Shown: in pieces, positions 7,848 to 17,258 of the stretch
Layout of the letters: every line of letters starts with the position of its first letter
Position numbering within the stretch: position 1 is the stretch's first letter
Assembly (NCBI RefSeq): GCF_001715295.1
Contig: NZ_MDKB01000001.1
Coordinates: 1,043,090-1,107,089, forward strand
Direction of reading: 5' to 3'
Length of the DNA: 64,000 nt
DNA from: Streptomyces griseus
GTDB lineage: Bacteria; Actinomycetota; Actinomycetes; Streptomycetales; Streptomycetaceae
Notes under the pieces: generated by a model
Databases searched by the model: none
What the model was told of the DNA's origin: nothing
The model's input: only the letters and a program-made list of their open reading frames with translations
Translations under genes and position numbers: made by a program

Positions 7848-8990
7848 GTGCAACGGCAGATCTTCACCGGGGAGCACGAGGCGTTCCGTGAGACGGTACG
7901 CACCTTCCTGGCCAGGGAAGTCCTCCCGTCCTACGACCAGTGGGAGCAGGACCGCATCGTCCCGCGCGAGGCGTGGCTCGCGGCCGGGCGGCAGGGGCTG
8001 CTGGGCCTCGCCGTACCCGAGGAGTACGGCGGCGGAGGAGAGACCGACTTCCGCTACAGCGCCGTCCTGGCGGAGGAGTTCACCCGGGCCGGCGCCTCCG
8101 GGCTCGCGCTCGGCCTGCACAACGACATCGTCGGCCCCTATCTCACCGGTCTCGCCACCGAGGAGCAGAAGCGGCGCTGGCTGCCCGGCTTCTGCAGCGG
8201 CGCGACGATCACCGCGATCGCCATGACCGAACCCGGCGCGGGCTCGGACCTCCAGGGCATCCGCACCGGTGCCGAGGACAAGGGCGACCACTGGCTCCTC
8301 AACGGCTCCAAGACCTTCATCTCCAACGGCATCCTCGCCGATCTGGTGATCGTCGTCGCCAGGACCTCGCCCGAGGGTGGCGCCAAGGGCCTCTCCCTCC
8401 TGGTCGTCGAGCGCGGCGCCGAGGGCTTCGAGCGGGGCCGCAACCTCGACAAGATCGGCCAGAGGTCCCAGGACACCGCGGAGCTCTTCTTCCACGACGT
8501 ACGCGTCCCCAAGGAGAACCTCCTGGGCGAACGCGACGGCGCCTTCGTCCACCTCATGACCCGTCTGGCCCAGGAACGGATGGGCATAGCGGTCGCTGGC
8601 ATCGCCGCCGCCGAGCACCTCCTGGAGATCACCACGCGGTACGTCAAGGAGCGTGAGGCCTTCGGCCGCCCGCTCTCCACGCTCCAGCACGTCCGGTTCG
8701 AGATCGCCGAGATGGCCACCGAATGCGCCGTCACCCGGGCCTTCCTCGACCGGTGCATCGTCGAACACTCGGACGGCACGCTCGACGCCGTACACGCCTC
8801 GATGGCCAAGTGGTGGGCCACCGAACTGCAGAAACGCGTCGCCGACCGCTGTCTGCAACTGCACGGCGGGTACGGGTACATGGCGGAGCACCGGGTCGCC
8901 AGAGCCTTCACCGACGGCCGGATCCAGACCATCTACGGCGGCACGACCGAGATCATGAAAGAGATCATCGGCCGCTCGCTGCTCGCCTGA
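7848..8990 (+). CDS. Acyl-CoA dehydrogenase (long/branched-chain type)
   Basis: A 380-residue FAD enzyme for the first beta-oxidation step. Recognisable parts are [16 protein letters not shown] (flavin-binding loop), [30 protein letters not shown], and the C-terminal [20 protein letters not shown]. In medium-chain enzymes the catalytic Glu sits in IYEGT; here that site is YGGTTEI, so the base is expected at the isovaleryl/long-chain position, Glu243 in RLAQERMG. That points to long-chain or branched substrates, consistent with the upstream racemase-like gene. The start is GTG at 7848. Confidence 0.9.
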   Translation: MQRQIFTGEHEAFRETVRTFLAREVLPSYDQWEQDRIVPREAWLAAGRQGLLGLAVPEEYGGGGETDFRYSAVLAEEFTRAGASGLALGLHNDIVGPYLTGLATEEQKRRWLPGFCSGATITAIAMTEPGAGSDLQGIRTGAEDKGDHWLLNGSKTFISNGILADLVIVVARTSPEGGAKGLSLLVVERGAEGFERGRNLDKIGQRSQDTAELFFHDVRVPKENLLGERDGAFVHLMTRLAQERMGIAVAGIAAAEHLLEITTRYVKEREAFGRPLSTLQHVRFEIAEMATECAVTRAFLDRCIVEHSDGTLDAVHASMAKWWATELQKRVADRCLQLHGGYGYMAEHRVARAFTDGRIQTIYGGTTEIMKEIIGRSLLA

Positions 8991-9028
8991 CCCCCCTTGC
9001 CCCGCTCCCCTTCCGAAAGGCAGCTGTC

Positions 9029-10243
9029 TTGAGTACCGAAGCGTTCCTCTACGACGCGATCCGCACCCCGCGCGGCCGCGGCAAGGCCGACGGAGCCCTG
9101 CACGGCACCAAGCCGATCGACCTCGTCGTCGGCCTCATCCACGAGATCCGTGCCCGCTTCCCGGGCCTGGACCCGGCCGCCATCGACGACATCGTCCTCG
9201 GCGTGGTCAGCCCGCTCGGCGACCAGGGCTCCGACATCGCCCGGATCGCGGCCATCGCGGCCGGACTCCCGGACTCCGTCGCCGGCGTGCAGGAGAACCG
9301 CTTCTGTGCCTCCGGACTGGAGGCCGTCAACCTGGCCGCGGCGAAGGTCCGCTCCGGCTGGGAGGACCTCGTGCTGGCCGGCGGCGTCGAGTCGATGTCC
9401 CGCGTGCCGATGGGCTCCGACGGCGGCGCCTGGGCCATGGACCCGATGACCAGCTTCGAGACGGGCTTCGCCCCGCAGGGCGTCGGCGCCGACCTCATCG
9501 CCACCATCGAGGGCTTCTCGCGCCGGGACGTCGACGAGTACGCCGCCCTGTCCCAGGAGCGTGCCGCCACCGCGTGGAAGGAGGAGCGCTTCGCTCGCTC
9601 CGTCGTCCCCGTCAGGGACCGCAACGGCCTGCTCGTCCTCGACCACGACGAGCACATGCGGCCCGGCACCACGGCCGACTCGCTCGCCTCCCTCAAGCCG
9701 TCGTTCGCCACCATCGGCGAGATGGGCGGCTTCGACGCCGTGGCCCTGCAGAAGTACCACTGGGTCGAGAAGATCGACCACGTCCACCACGCCGGCAACT
9801 CCTCCGGCATCGTGGACGGCGCCGCTCTCGTCGCGATCGGATCCAAGGAGGTGGGTGAGCGCTACGGCCTCACCCCGCGCGCCCGGATCGTCTCCGCCGC
9901 CGTCTCGGGCTCCGAGCCGACCATCATGCTGACCGGTCCCGCGCCCGCGACCCGCAAGGCACTGGCCAAGGCGGGGCTCACCATCGACGACATCGACCTC
10001 GTCGAGATCAACGAGGCGTTCGCCGGAGTCGTCCTGCGCTTCGTCCGGGACATGGGCCTCTCCCTCGACAAGGTCAACGTCAACGGCGGTGCCATCGCGC
10101 TCGGACACCCCCTCGGGGCGACCGGCGCCATGATCCTCGGCACCCTCGTCGACGAGCTGGAGCGGCGCGACCGGCGCTACGGCCTCGCCACCCTCTGCGT
10201 CGGCGGCGGCATGGGCGTCGCCACCGTCATCGAGCGTCTCTGA
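9029..10243 (+). CDS. Acetyl-CoA C-acyltransferase (thiolase)
   Basis: A 404-residue thiolase. Catalytic residues are in place: nucleophile Cys in [12 protein letters not shown], His in [15 protein letters not shown], and the second Cys in [10 protein letters not shown]. It cleaves 3-ketoacyl-CoA in the last step of beta-oxidation. The start is TTG at 9029, with GAAAGG eight bases upstream. No ATG lies near the expected N-terminus ([17 protein letters not shown]). The gap to the following FadB-like gene is 49 bp. Confidence 0.92.
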   Translation: MSTEAFLYDAIRTPRGRGKADGALHGTKPIDLVVGLIHEIRARFPGLDPAAIDDIVLGVVSPLGDQGSDIARIAAIAAGLPDSVAGVQENRFCASGLEAVNLAAAKVRSGWEDLVLAGGVESMSRVPMGSDGGAWAMDPMTSFETGFAPQGVGADLIATIEGFSRRDVDEYAALSQERAATAWKEERFARSVVPVRDRNGLLVLDHDEHMRPGTTADSLASLKPSFATIGEMGGFDAVALQKYHWVEKIDHVHHAGNSSGIVDGAALVAIGSKEVGERYGLTPRARIVSAAVSGSEPTIMLTGPAPATRKALAKAGLTIDDIDLVEINEAFAGVVLRFVRDMGLSLDKVNVNGGAIALGHPLGATGAMILGTLVDELERRDRRYGLATLCVGGGMGVATVIERL

Positions 10244-10292
10244 CCGTCCTGGCCCCTTCCTGCCGGACCCTCTCTAACGGAGAAGACAAGCA

Positions 10293-12482
10293 ATGACCGA
10301 GAGCACGACCATCCGCTGGGAACAGGACGGGACCGGCGTCGTCACCCTCGTACTCGACGATCCCGGCCAGTCCGCGAACACGATGAACCAGGCCTTCAGG
10401 GACTCCATCGCGGCCGTCGCCGACCGCGCCGAGGCCGAGAAGGACTCCATCCGCGGCATCATCTACGCCTCCGCGAAGAAGACCTTCTTCGCGGGCGGCG
10501 ACCTCAAGGACATGATCACGGTCGGGCCGGAGAACGCGCAGGCCGCGTTCGACACGGGCATGGCCATCAAGAAGGCGCTGCGCCGCATCGAGACCCTCGG
10601 CAAGCCCGTCGTCGCCGCGATCAACGGCGCCGCGCTCGGCGGCGGTTACGAGATCGCCCTCGCCTCCCACCACCGCGTCGCCCTGGACGCCCCCGGATCC
10701 CGCATCGGGCTGCCCGAGGTCACCCTCGGCCTGCTGCCCGCGGGCGGCGGCGTCACCCGGACCGTACGGCTCATGGGCGTCACCGACGCCCTGCTCAAGG
10801 TGCTCCTCCAGGGAACCCAGTACACCCCGCGGCGGGCGCTGGAGAACGGTCTGGTCCACGAGGTCGCCGACACCGCCGAGGACATGCTCGCCAGGGCCTA
10901 CGCGTTCATCGACGCGCACCCCGAGTCGCAGCAGCCCTGGGACGTCAAGGGATACCGGATTCCCGGCGGGACCCCGGCCAACCCGAAGTTCGCGGCCAAC
11001 CTGCCGGCCTTCCCGGCCAACCTGAAGAAGCAGCTCGCCGGCGCACCCATGCCCGCGCCGCGCAACATCCTGGCCGCCGCCGTCGAGGGATCGCAGGTCG
11101 ACTTCGAGACCGCGCTGACCATCGAGGCCCGTTACTTCACGGAGCTGGTCACCGGCCAGGTCGCGAAGAACATGATCCAGGCGTTCTTCTTCGACCTCCA
11201 GGCCGTGAACTCCGGCGCCAGCCGCCCGCAGGGGATCCCGGAGCGTCAGGTACGCAAGGTCGCCGTCCTGGGCGCCGGGATGATGGGCGCGGGCATCGCG
11301 TACTCCTGCGCCCGCGCCGGCATCGACGTCGTCCTCAAGGACGTGTCCACCGAGGCCGCCGCCAAGGGCAAGGCGTACAGCGAGAAGCTGCTCGCCAAGG
11401 CGCTCTCCCGGGGCCGCACGACCGAGGCACGGCGTGACGAGCTGCTGGCCCGCATCACCCCGACCGGCGACCCGGCCGACCTCGCGGGCTGCGACGCCGT
11501 GATCGAGGCCGTCTTCGAGGACACCGCGCTCAAGCACAAGGTGTTCCAGGAGATCCAGGGCATCGTGGAGCCCGACGCGCTCCTGTGCTCCAACACCTCC
11601 ACCCTGCCCATCACCGTGCTCGCCGAAGGGGTGGAGCGGCCGGACGACTTCATCGGGCTGCACTTCTTCTCGCCCGTCGACAAGATGCCGCTCGTCGAGA
11701 TCATCAAGGGCGCACGCACGGGCGACGAGGCTCTGGCGCGCGCCTTCGACCTCGTACGGCAGATCAGGAAGACCCCGATCGTCGTCAACGACTCGCGTGG
11801 CTTCTTCACCTCCCGTGTCATCGGGCACTTCATCAACGAGGGCGTCGCGATGGTCGGTGAAGGCGTCGAGCCCGCGTCGGTCGAACAGGCGGCGGCACAG
11901 GCCGGATACCCGGCCAAGGTGCTCGCCCTCATGGACGAGCTGACCCTCACCCTGCCGCGCAAGATCCGCAACGAGACCCGGCGCGCCGTCGAGGAGGCGG
12001 GGGGGACCTGGACCCCGCACCCCGCGGACGAGGTCGTCGACCGCATGGTCGAGGAGTTCGGGCGCCCCGGGCGCAGCGGGGGAGCGGGCTTCTACGAGTA
12101 CGGCGAGGACGGCAGCCGCGGCGCGCTCTGGCCGGGGCTGCGGGAACACTTCGGGCCTTCCGGGGACGGGCCCGGGGCCCGGCCGGGGATCCCGTTCGAG
12201 GACATGAAGGAGCGGATGCTCTTCTCCGAGGCGCTGGACAGCGTCCGCTGCCTCGAGGAGAACGTCCTCATGACGGTCGCCGACGCCAACATCGGCTCCG
12301 TCATGGGCATCGGCTTCCCCGCCTGGACCGGCGGCGTCCTCCAGTACATCAACGGGTACGAGGGTGGGCTGCCCGGCTTCGTGGCCCGCGCCCTGGAGCT
12401 CGCGGAGCGCTACGGCGACCGCTTCCTGCCGTCCCCGCTCCTGCTGGAGAAGGCGGAGAAGGGCGACACCTTCCACGACTGA
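10293..12482 (+). CDS. Enoyl-CoA hydratase / 3-hydroxyacyl-CoA dehydrogenase fusion (FadB/FadJ-like)
   Basis: A 729-residue bifunctional enzyme of the beta-oxidation spiral. Residues 1-~300 form the crotonase domain: FAGGDLKDMI, GAALGGGYEIALA and GLPEVTLGLLPAGGGVTR carry the oxyanion-hole glycines and catalytic Glu. From about residue 320 the NAD-binding dehydrogenase domain begins (VAVLGAGMMGAGIAYSCARA), with LFSNTSTLPI-like and FIGLHFFSPVDKMPLVEII motifs and the HAD C-terminal domain to the end. It works with the thiolase encoded just upstream. ATG 10293 has SD GGAGAAG. Confidence 0.92.
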   Translation: MTESTTIRWEQDGTGVVTLVLDDPGQSANTMNQAFRDSIAAVADRAEAEKDSIRGIIYASAKKTFFAGGDLKDMITVGPENAQAAFDTGMAIKKALRRIETLGKPVVAAINGAALGGGYEIALASHHRVALDAPGSRIGLPEVTLGLLPAGGGVTRTVRLMGVTDALLKVLLQGTQYTPRRALENGLVHEVADTAEDMLARAYAFIDAHPESQQPWDVKGYRIPGGTPANPKFAANLPAFPANLKKQLAGAPMPAPRNILAAAVEGSQVDFETALTIEARYFTELVTGQVAKNMIQAFFFDLQAVNSGASRPQGIPERQVRKVAVLGAGMMGAGIAYSCARAGIDVVLKDVSTEAAAKGKAYSEKLLAKALSRGRTTEARRDELLARITPTGDPADLAGCDAVIEAVFEDTALKHKVFQEIQGIVEPDALLCSNTSTLPITVLAEGVERPDDFIGLHFFSPVDKMPLVEIIKGARTGDEALARAFDLVRQIRKTPIVVNDSRGFFTSRVIGHFINEGVAMVGEGVEPASVEQAAAQAGYPAKVLALMDELTLTLPRKIRNETRRAVEEAGGTWTPHPADEVVDRMVEEFGRPGRSGGAGFYEYGEDGSRGALWPGLREHFGPSGDGPGARPGIPFEDMKERMLFSEALDSVRCLEENVLMTVADANIGSVMGIGFPAWTGGVLQYINGYEGGLPGFVARALELAERYGDRFLPSPLLLEKAEKGDTFHD

Positions 12483-12515
12483 CCGTGGCGCCCCCGCGGG
12501 CCGTGTCCACGCGGT

Positions 12516-13247
12516 TCACTCCGCGGTGAACGCGGCCCGCAGCTCCTCCTTCAGGGACCGCTGGAACGCCGTCACCAGCGCCTGGAGCACCATCGGCTGC
12601 ATATGGGCCGACAGCGACTTCATCGCCTTGACGTGCTCGGGGTCCGCCTCCCGCTCCCGGTACGGATTCCACACCTCGTCCCGGAACAGCCGGGTCATCT
12701 CGTGCGCTGCCGACCGGGTGTGTTCCAGCAGGACCGTGCGCGCCGCCAGGATCGTCTCGTGCGCGATCGGCACGTCCAGGAGCTCGACCCCGAGCCGCAG
12801 CAGCCCCACATCCACCCGGTAGGCGTCCTCGGCGTCCTCCGGGCGCTCCAGGACGCCCATGGCGGCCAGCCGGTCCAGGTCGGGCCCGGTGAGCGCCCGC
12901 CCCGCGCGCCGCTCCAGCTCCGCCCGCCCCACGGACTCGTGCGAGTCGGGCGCCCACGACGCCACCAGGGCGCGGTGGATCGCCAGGTCGTGCGCGCTCA
13001 GATCGGGCGGCAGCTGCTCCAGATACCGTTCGATCGCGGCGAGCGTCATGCCCTGGTGCTGCAGCTCCTCGATCAGCGCGAGCCGCGAGAGGTGGTCCGG
13101 CCCGTAGTGCCCGACGCGGCGCGGCCCGATCACCGGGGGCGGCAGCAGCCCGCGGGTGCTGTAGAAGCGCACCGTACGCACGGTCACCCCGGCGCGCGCC
13201 GCCAGTTCGTCGACGGTGAGCGTCGGTTCCTCGGCCCCGGTGGCCAT
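12516..13247 (-). CDS. MerR-family transcriptional regulator
   Basis: A 243-residue regulator. The N-terminal winged helix is typical of MerR: LTVDELAARAGVTVRTVRFY, then STRGLLPPP, GHYGPDHLSRL and EELQHQGMTLAAIERYL. The ~165-residue C-terminal part has no Cys-rich metal site, so a small organic or acyl-CoA ligand is likelier. It converges on the FadB-like gene with a 33-bp gap, and its promoter faces the macrodomain gene. Control of the adjacent acyl-CoA operon is an inference from position. ATG 13247 follows AAGGAG. Confidence 0.85.
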   Translation of the reverse strand: MATGAEEPTLTVDELAARAGVTVRTVRFYSTRGLLPPPVIGPRRVGHYGPDHLSRLALIEELQHQGMTLAAIERYLEQLPPDLSAHDLAIHRALVASWAPDSHESVGRAELERRAGRALTGPDLDRLAAMGVLERPEDAEDAYRVDVGLLRLGVELLDVPIAHETILAARTVLLEHTRSAAHEMTRLFRDEVWNPYREREADPEHVKAMKSLSAHMQPMVLQALVTAFQRSLKEELRAAFTAE

Positions 13248-13289
13248 GTCTGCTGCTCCTTGTCGTCGGACGGGCGTCGGACAGGTGCA

Positions 13290-13318
13290 ACAGTATTGCT
13301 GTCTCACCACTTCGGTGA
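13290..13318. promoter_or_regulatory. Two short inverted repeats in the MerR/macrodomain divergent promoter
   Basis: ACAG-TATTG-CTGT (13290-13302) is followed by TCACC-ACTTC-GGTGA (13304-13318). They lie 40-70 bp from the MerR start and 40-65 bp from the macrodomain start, so they may be operators of either gene. Confidence 0.45.
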
Positions 13319-13356
13319 AAGGGCTCGTTGTCAGTGGGGGACCCTACGGTGGTCGC

Positions 13357-13833
13357 ATGCCGGAGATCACGTACGTACGGGGCGACGCCACAGCCCCCCA
13401 GGGCAAGGGCGTCAAGCTCGTCGCGCACGTCTGCAACGACCTGGGCGGCTGGGGCAAGGGCTTCGTCCTCGCCCTCTCGCGGCGGTGGCCCGAGCCGGAG
13501 GCGGCCTACCGCCGCTGGCACCGCGAGCGCGCGGACAACGACTTCGGCCTCGGGGCCGTGCAGTTCGTCCAGGTCCAGCCGCACCTGTGGGTCGCCAACA
13601 TGGTGGGCCAGCGGGGCATGCGCACGGGCAGCAAGGGCGTACCGGTGCGCTACGAGGCGATCGACACGGCCCTGGGCGCCGTGGCCGACCGGGCCGAGGA
13701 GCTGGGTGCCTCGGTGCACATGCCGCGCATCGGATGCGGTCTGGCCGGGGGCAGGTGGTCCCGGATCGAACCGCTGGTCGAGCAGCGGCTGTCGCGCCGG
13801 GGCATACCGGTCACGGTGTACGACATCGGCTGA
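13357..13833 (+). CDS. Macrodomain protein (ADP-ribosyl-hydrolase type), SCO6735-like
   Basis: A single 158-residue macrodomain. It starts ITYVRGDATAPQGKGVKLVA and continues HVCNDLGGWGKGFVLALS, the loop that binds ADP-ribose. MPRIGCGLAGGRWSRIEPLV forms the distal phosphate loop. Macrodomains of this type remove ADP-ribose from proteins or bind free ADP-ribose. From memory, the S. coelicolor protein at this locus (SCO6735) is an active ADP-ribosyl hydrolase linked to antibiotic output. ATG 13357 is chosen because the domain begins immediately; upstream in-frame codons overlap the divergent promoter. Confidence 0.88.
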   Translation: MPEITYVRGDATAPQGKGVKLVAHVCNDLGGWGKGFVLALSRRWPEPEAAYRRWHRERADNDFGLGAVQFVQVQPHLWVANMVGQRGMRTGSKGVPVRYEAIDTALGAVADRAEELGASVHMPRIGCGLAGGRWSRIEPLVEQRLSRRGIPVTVYDIG

Positions 13834-13977
13834 CGCGGGCCCCGGCCCACCGTGGGGCGCAGCCGGAGGGCCGCCCCGGGGGTGCCCCGCCTGCTCCGAC
13901 ACCCGCCCTCCCCGCATACTGGACCGCAGGGGGCGGGCAGCGAAGCCGTCGCGCCCGTCCGCCGTGGGGAGCACCGT

Positions 13978-14904
13978 ATGAGCAGCGCAGCAGCCGGGGG
14001 CGACGCGCCCGCCCCGCCTCCGCCGGGCGGCGTCCTGTGGAGCCTCACGGGCGACATCCGGTCGCTGCTCATGCTGCCGGCCGCCCTCACACTCCAGGTC
14101 GCCCACCCGGCGGTGGGCGCGGGGGTCGACGAGCACTCGGTCTTCCGCACCGACCCGTGGGGCCGCGGCGAACGCTCCCTGCGCTCCCTCCAGCTCTGGG
14201 TGTACGGAGGCGAGGCCGCCGCCGAGGAGGGGCGCAGGCTCCGGAAGCTGCACCGCACCGTCCAGGGCACCGACACCCGCGGCCGCCGCTACCACGCCCT
14301 GGCGCCCGAGAACTACGCGTGGGTCCACGCCACGGGATTCCCCGTGTACCAGCACGCGGCGCGCTACCTCGTACGCCCGCTCACCGGGGCGCAGGAGCGT
14401 GCCCTGTACCGCGAATGGCTCCAGGTCGGCCGGATACTCGGCATCCACGACCGGGACATGCCCCGGACCATCGAGGAGTTCTGGCCGTACTACCGCACGA
14501 TGCTGGCCGAGGAGATCGAGGCGACCGCCGTCGTACGGGAACTGGTCGCGCCCGACGCCTCGGTGCCGCCGCCCGACCGCGGCCCCGCCGCCGTACGGCT
14601 GCTCCTGCGGGCGGCGTGGCCGCTGCTGCTCCCGCCGCTGGCCCGGTTCCGCGCCTTCGTCACCGTCGGGCTGATGCCGCCGGACGCGCGCGAGGCCATC
14701 GGCCTGCGGTGGAGCCCCGCCCAGGAGCGCAGACTCCGCCGCCTGTGCGCCGTGGTCCGGCTGGTGGTGCCGGTGCTTCCGGAGCGGCTGCGCTATCTGC
14801 CCCTCGCCCGTTCCGCCCGGGCCGCGTGGCGGGCCGAGCGGAACGGGGTGCGGTCGGGCCTGACGGGGAACCCCGGTGCCGTCGGCGTGACCGGCCGTCG
14901 TTGA
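13978..14904 (+). CDS. DUF2236 (MpaB/latex-clearing-protein-like) oxygenase-family protein
   Basis: A 308-residue protein of the DUF2236 group, which includes the haem enzyme Lcp and fungal MpaB. The family core is visible: LMLPAALTLQVAHPAVGAGV, then the RKLHRTVQGTDTRGRRYHAL and PENYAWVHATGFPVYQHAAR segments. In Lcp a His of this region ligates haem. The substrate is unknown; most bacterial members are annotated only as putative oxygenases. ATG 13978 follows GGGGAGCACC. It stands alone between the macrodomain and BCCT genes. Confidence 0.8.
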   Translation: MSSAAAGGDAPAPPPPGGVLWSLTGDIRSLLMLPAALTLQVAHPAVGAGVDEHSVFRTDPWGRGERSLRSLQLWVYGGEAAAEEGRRLRKLHRTVQGTDTRGRRYHALAPENYAWVHATGFPVYQHAARYLVRPLTGAQERALYREWLQVGRILGIHDRDMPRTIEEFWPYYRTMLAEEIEATAVVRELVAPDASVPPPDRGPAAVRLLLRAAWPLLLPPLARFRAFVTVGLMPPDAREAIGLRWSPAQERRLRRLCAVVRLVVPVLPERLRYLPLARSARAAWRAERNGVRSGLTGNPGAVGVTGRR

Positions 14905-15179
14905 CGACACGGGAGACCGTCGCCGACGCGGAGCGGTGCCAGGGGCGCCGGAGACGAACCCGCCCCGCACGGCGTCACGGCCCGCCGCGCCGGTGACGGA
15001 GCGTACGCACCGCTCCGGCAGCCCGGCCCGGAGGCGACGCCGCCGTCACCGGCCGGGCGGGCCGCGTATCACCGCGTAAACGGGCACGACCATACGGCTT
15101 GTTGCTCCCGTGTGATCCGATGTCCATGTGGTACTGCCTACGGAGAGCGAAATTCCGTACCGCGTGAAAGGTGCCATCT

Positions 15180-16919
15180 GTGTCACAGGACGAGCAGGGA
15201 TCCGGCGACCGGGGGGAGCCGCCGGCGGTCACGGCCGATCTGCCCGCCGAGCCGCACCACGGCCGGCGTCCCACTACCGACCGGGTGGTCTTCGGCGTCA
15301 CGGCCGTGCTCACTGTCGCGTTCGTGGTGTGGGGTTCCGCAGCCACCGAGTCGTTGGAGGACGCCTCCAACACTCTGCTCAACGGGCTCATCCACAACGG
15401 TGGCTGGGCCTTCATGCTGGCGGCCTCGGGCTTCGTGGTCTTCGCCCTCTGGCTCGCGATCAGCCGGTACGGGAACATCTCGCTCGGCCAGGAGGGGGAG
15501 GAACCGGAGTTCCGGACGATCTCCTGGGTCGCCATGATGTTCAGCGCCGGCATGGGAATCGGCCTGATGTTCTACGGCGTGAGCGAGCCGCTGGCCCACT
15601 TCATCCATCCGCCGCCCGGCACCCACCCCGCCGACGCCGCCGAGGCCATGCAGACGGCGATGGCGACCACACTCTTCCACTGGACACTGCACCCCTGGGC
15701 GATCTACGCCGTGGTCGGGCTCGCCATCGCGTACAGCACCTACCGCAAGCGCCGGCGCCAGACGATCAGCGCGGTGTTCGAGCCGCTCATCGGGGAACGG
15801 CACGCACACGGCGGCGGTGGCCGGGTCATCGACATCCTCGCCATCTTCGCCACGCTCTTCGGCTCCGCGACCTCCCTGGGCCTGGGCGCGCTCCAGGTGG
15901 GCAGCGGCTTCCAGGAGCTGAACTGGATGGAGAAGACGGGCACCGGCCTCCTGATCGTGATCATCGGTGTCCTGACGGCCGCCTTCGTCTTCTCCGCCGT
16001 CACGGGCGTGGAGAAGGGCATCCAGTGGCTGTCCAACATCAACATGGTGCTCGCGCTGGTCCTGGCGGTCTTCGTCTTCATCGCCGGACCCACCATCATC
16101 GTGCTGGACCTGCTGCCCACCTCGATCGCCGCGTACGTCGGCGAGCTGCCGCAGCTCGCCGGACGCACCGAGGCGACCGGGGAGGGGGAGGTGGCCCAGT
16201 GGCTCGCCAGCTGGACCGTCTTCTACTGGGCCTGGTGGATCTCCTGGACCCCCTTCGTGGGGATGTTCATCGCCAGGATCAGCCGCGGCCGGACGATCCG
16301 TCAGTTCGTCGGCGGGGTCATCCTGGTGCCCAGCGCGGTCAGCCTCATCTGGTTCGCCATCTTCGGCGGTTCGGCGATCCGCCTCCAGGAGGCCGGCCGG
16401 CTCGGGGGGGTCGGAAGCACCCCGGAGGCCCAGCTCTTCGGAGTGCTCCGCGAGTTCCCGATCCCCACGGTCATGAGCGTGCTCGTCATGGTCCTGGTCA
16501 GCATCTTCTTCGTTTCCGGCGCCGACGCCGCGTCGATCGTCATGGGCACGCTCTCCCAGAAGGGGGTCCTGGAGCCTGCCACCTGGGTCGTCATCTTCTG
16601 GGGTGTCGTCACGGGGGCCGTCGCCGCCGTCATGCTGCTCATCGGCAACGGGCAGGGCGACGCGCTGGCAGGGCTGCAGAACCTGACCATCCTGGTGGCC
16701 GCGCCGTTCACCCTCGTGATGATCGGCATGTGCGTCGCCCTGATGAAGGACCTGCGCCGGGACCCCATGATCATCCGGAGGGAGTTCGGGGTGGAGGCCG
16801 TCGAGAGCGCGGTCATCCAGGGGCACGCCAAGTACGACGGGGACTTCGAGATCCGGATCGGCCCGGGTCCCGCGGAGGTCACGTCCGACGAGCGCCACAA
16901 GCACGAGCCACCGGCCTGA
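15180..16919 (+). CDS. BCCT-family betaine/choline/carnitine transporter
   Basis: A 579-residue secondary transporter with about 12 membrane helices. It imports quaternary ammonium osmolytes such as choline or glycine betaine using an ion gradient. Family motifs are FSAGMGIGLMFYGVSEPLAH and the signature WISWTPFVGMFIARISRGR with its conserved aromatic Trp box. Hydrophilic N- and C-terminal tails (about 40 and 55 residues) may sense osmotic state. Of two GTG codons, 15180 is preferred because GAAAGG lies at proper spacing; GTG 15171 would overlap that SD. Confidence 0.9.
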   Translation: MSQDEQGSGDRGEPPAVTADLPAEPHHGRRPTTDRVVFGVTAVLTVAFVVWGSAATESLEDASNTLLNGLIHNGGWAFMLAASGFVVFALWLAISRYGNISLGQEGEEPEFRTISWVAMMFSAGMGIGLMFYGVSEPLAHFIHPPPGTHPADAAEAMQTAMATTLFHWTLHPWAIYAVVGLAIAYSTYRKRRRQTISAVFEPLIGERHAHGGGGRVIDILAIFATLFGSATSLGLGALQVGSGFQELNWMEKTGTGLLIVIIGVLTAAFVFSAVTGVEKGIQWLSNINMVLALVLAVFVFIAGPTIIVLDLLPTSIAAYVGELPQLAGRTEATGEGEVAQWLASWTVFYWAWWISWTPFVGMFIARISRGRTIRQFVGGVILVPSAVSLIWFAIFGGSAIRLQEAGRLGGVGSTPEAQLFGVLREFPIPTVMSVLVMVLVSIFFVSGADAASIVMGTLSQKGVLEPATWVVIFWGVVTGAVAAVMLLIGNGQGDALAGLQNLTILVAAPFTLVMIGMCVALMKDLRRDPMIIRREFGVEAVESAVIQGHAKYDGDFEIRIGPGPAEVTSDERHKHEPPA

Positions 16920-16945
16920 CCGGTCCGGCGCCCGCCGTACGGCCC

Positions 16946-17240
16946 GGCCCCGTTCGTGGCCGGCTGTTCTCCTCGTTCCGTTCGCCGGGATCGGTGCGGT
17001 ATCGGGCGGGTGGTGCGAGCAGGGTGTCCCTCGGCCGTGCGCTGTCGGCGAGGTGCTTCTTCCCGCTGTGCCGGTGCCGGCCGTTCCGGCTGCGGGCGGG
17101 GCCCGTTCGTGCCGGTCGTCCCCTCGTGCCGCCCGTCCGGATCGGTCCCGGACCAGGGGGGCGGGTGGCGCGAGCAGGGGCGCTTGGCCGGCGCTCGCCG
17201 TTCGGCGCGCGCCTTCCCGCCGTGCCCGCGCCGGCCCCGC
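16946..17240. repeat. Degenerate ~140-bp tandem duplication in a gene-free convergent region
   Basis: The 340 bp between the BCCT and D-amino acid oxidase genes hold no credible gene. Segments 16946-17085 and 17099-17240 align by eye over most of their length. Shared blocks include CCCGTTCGTG, GGATCGGT, GCGGGTGG-GCGAGCAGGG and CTTCCCGC-GTGCC, with period ~153 bp and several indels. It could be an old duplication of an intergenic element. Confidence 0.5.
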
Positions 17241-17258
17241 CAGGGCCTGCGCCGTGGT

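Noticed and set aside
12603..14996. A ~797-codon plus-strand frame
   Set aside because: It runs antisense to the MerR gene and out of frame through the macrodomain and DUF2236 genes; composition is typical of GC-rich shadow frames.
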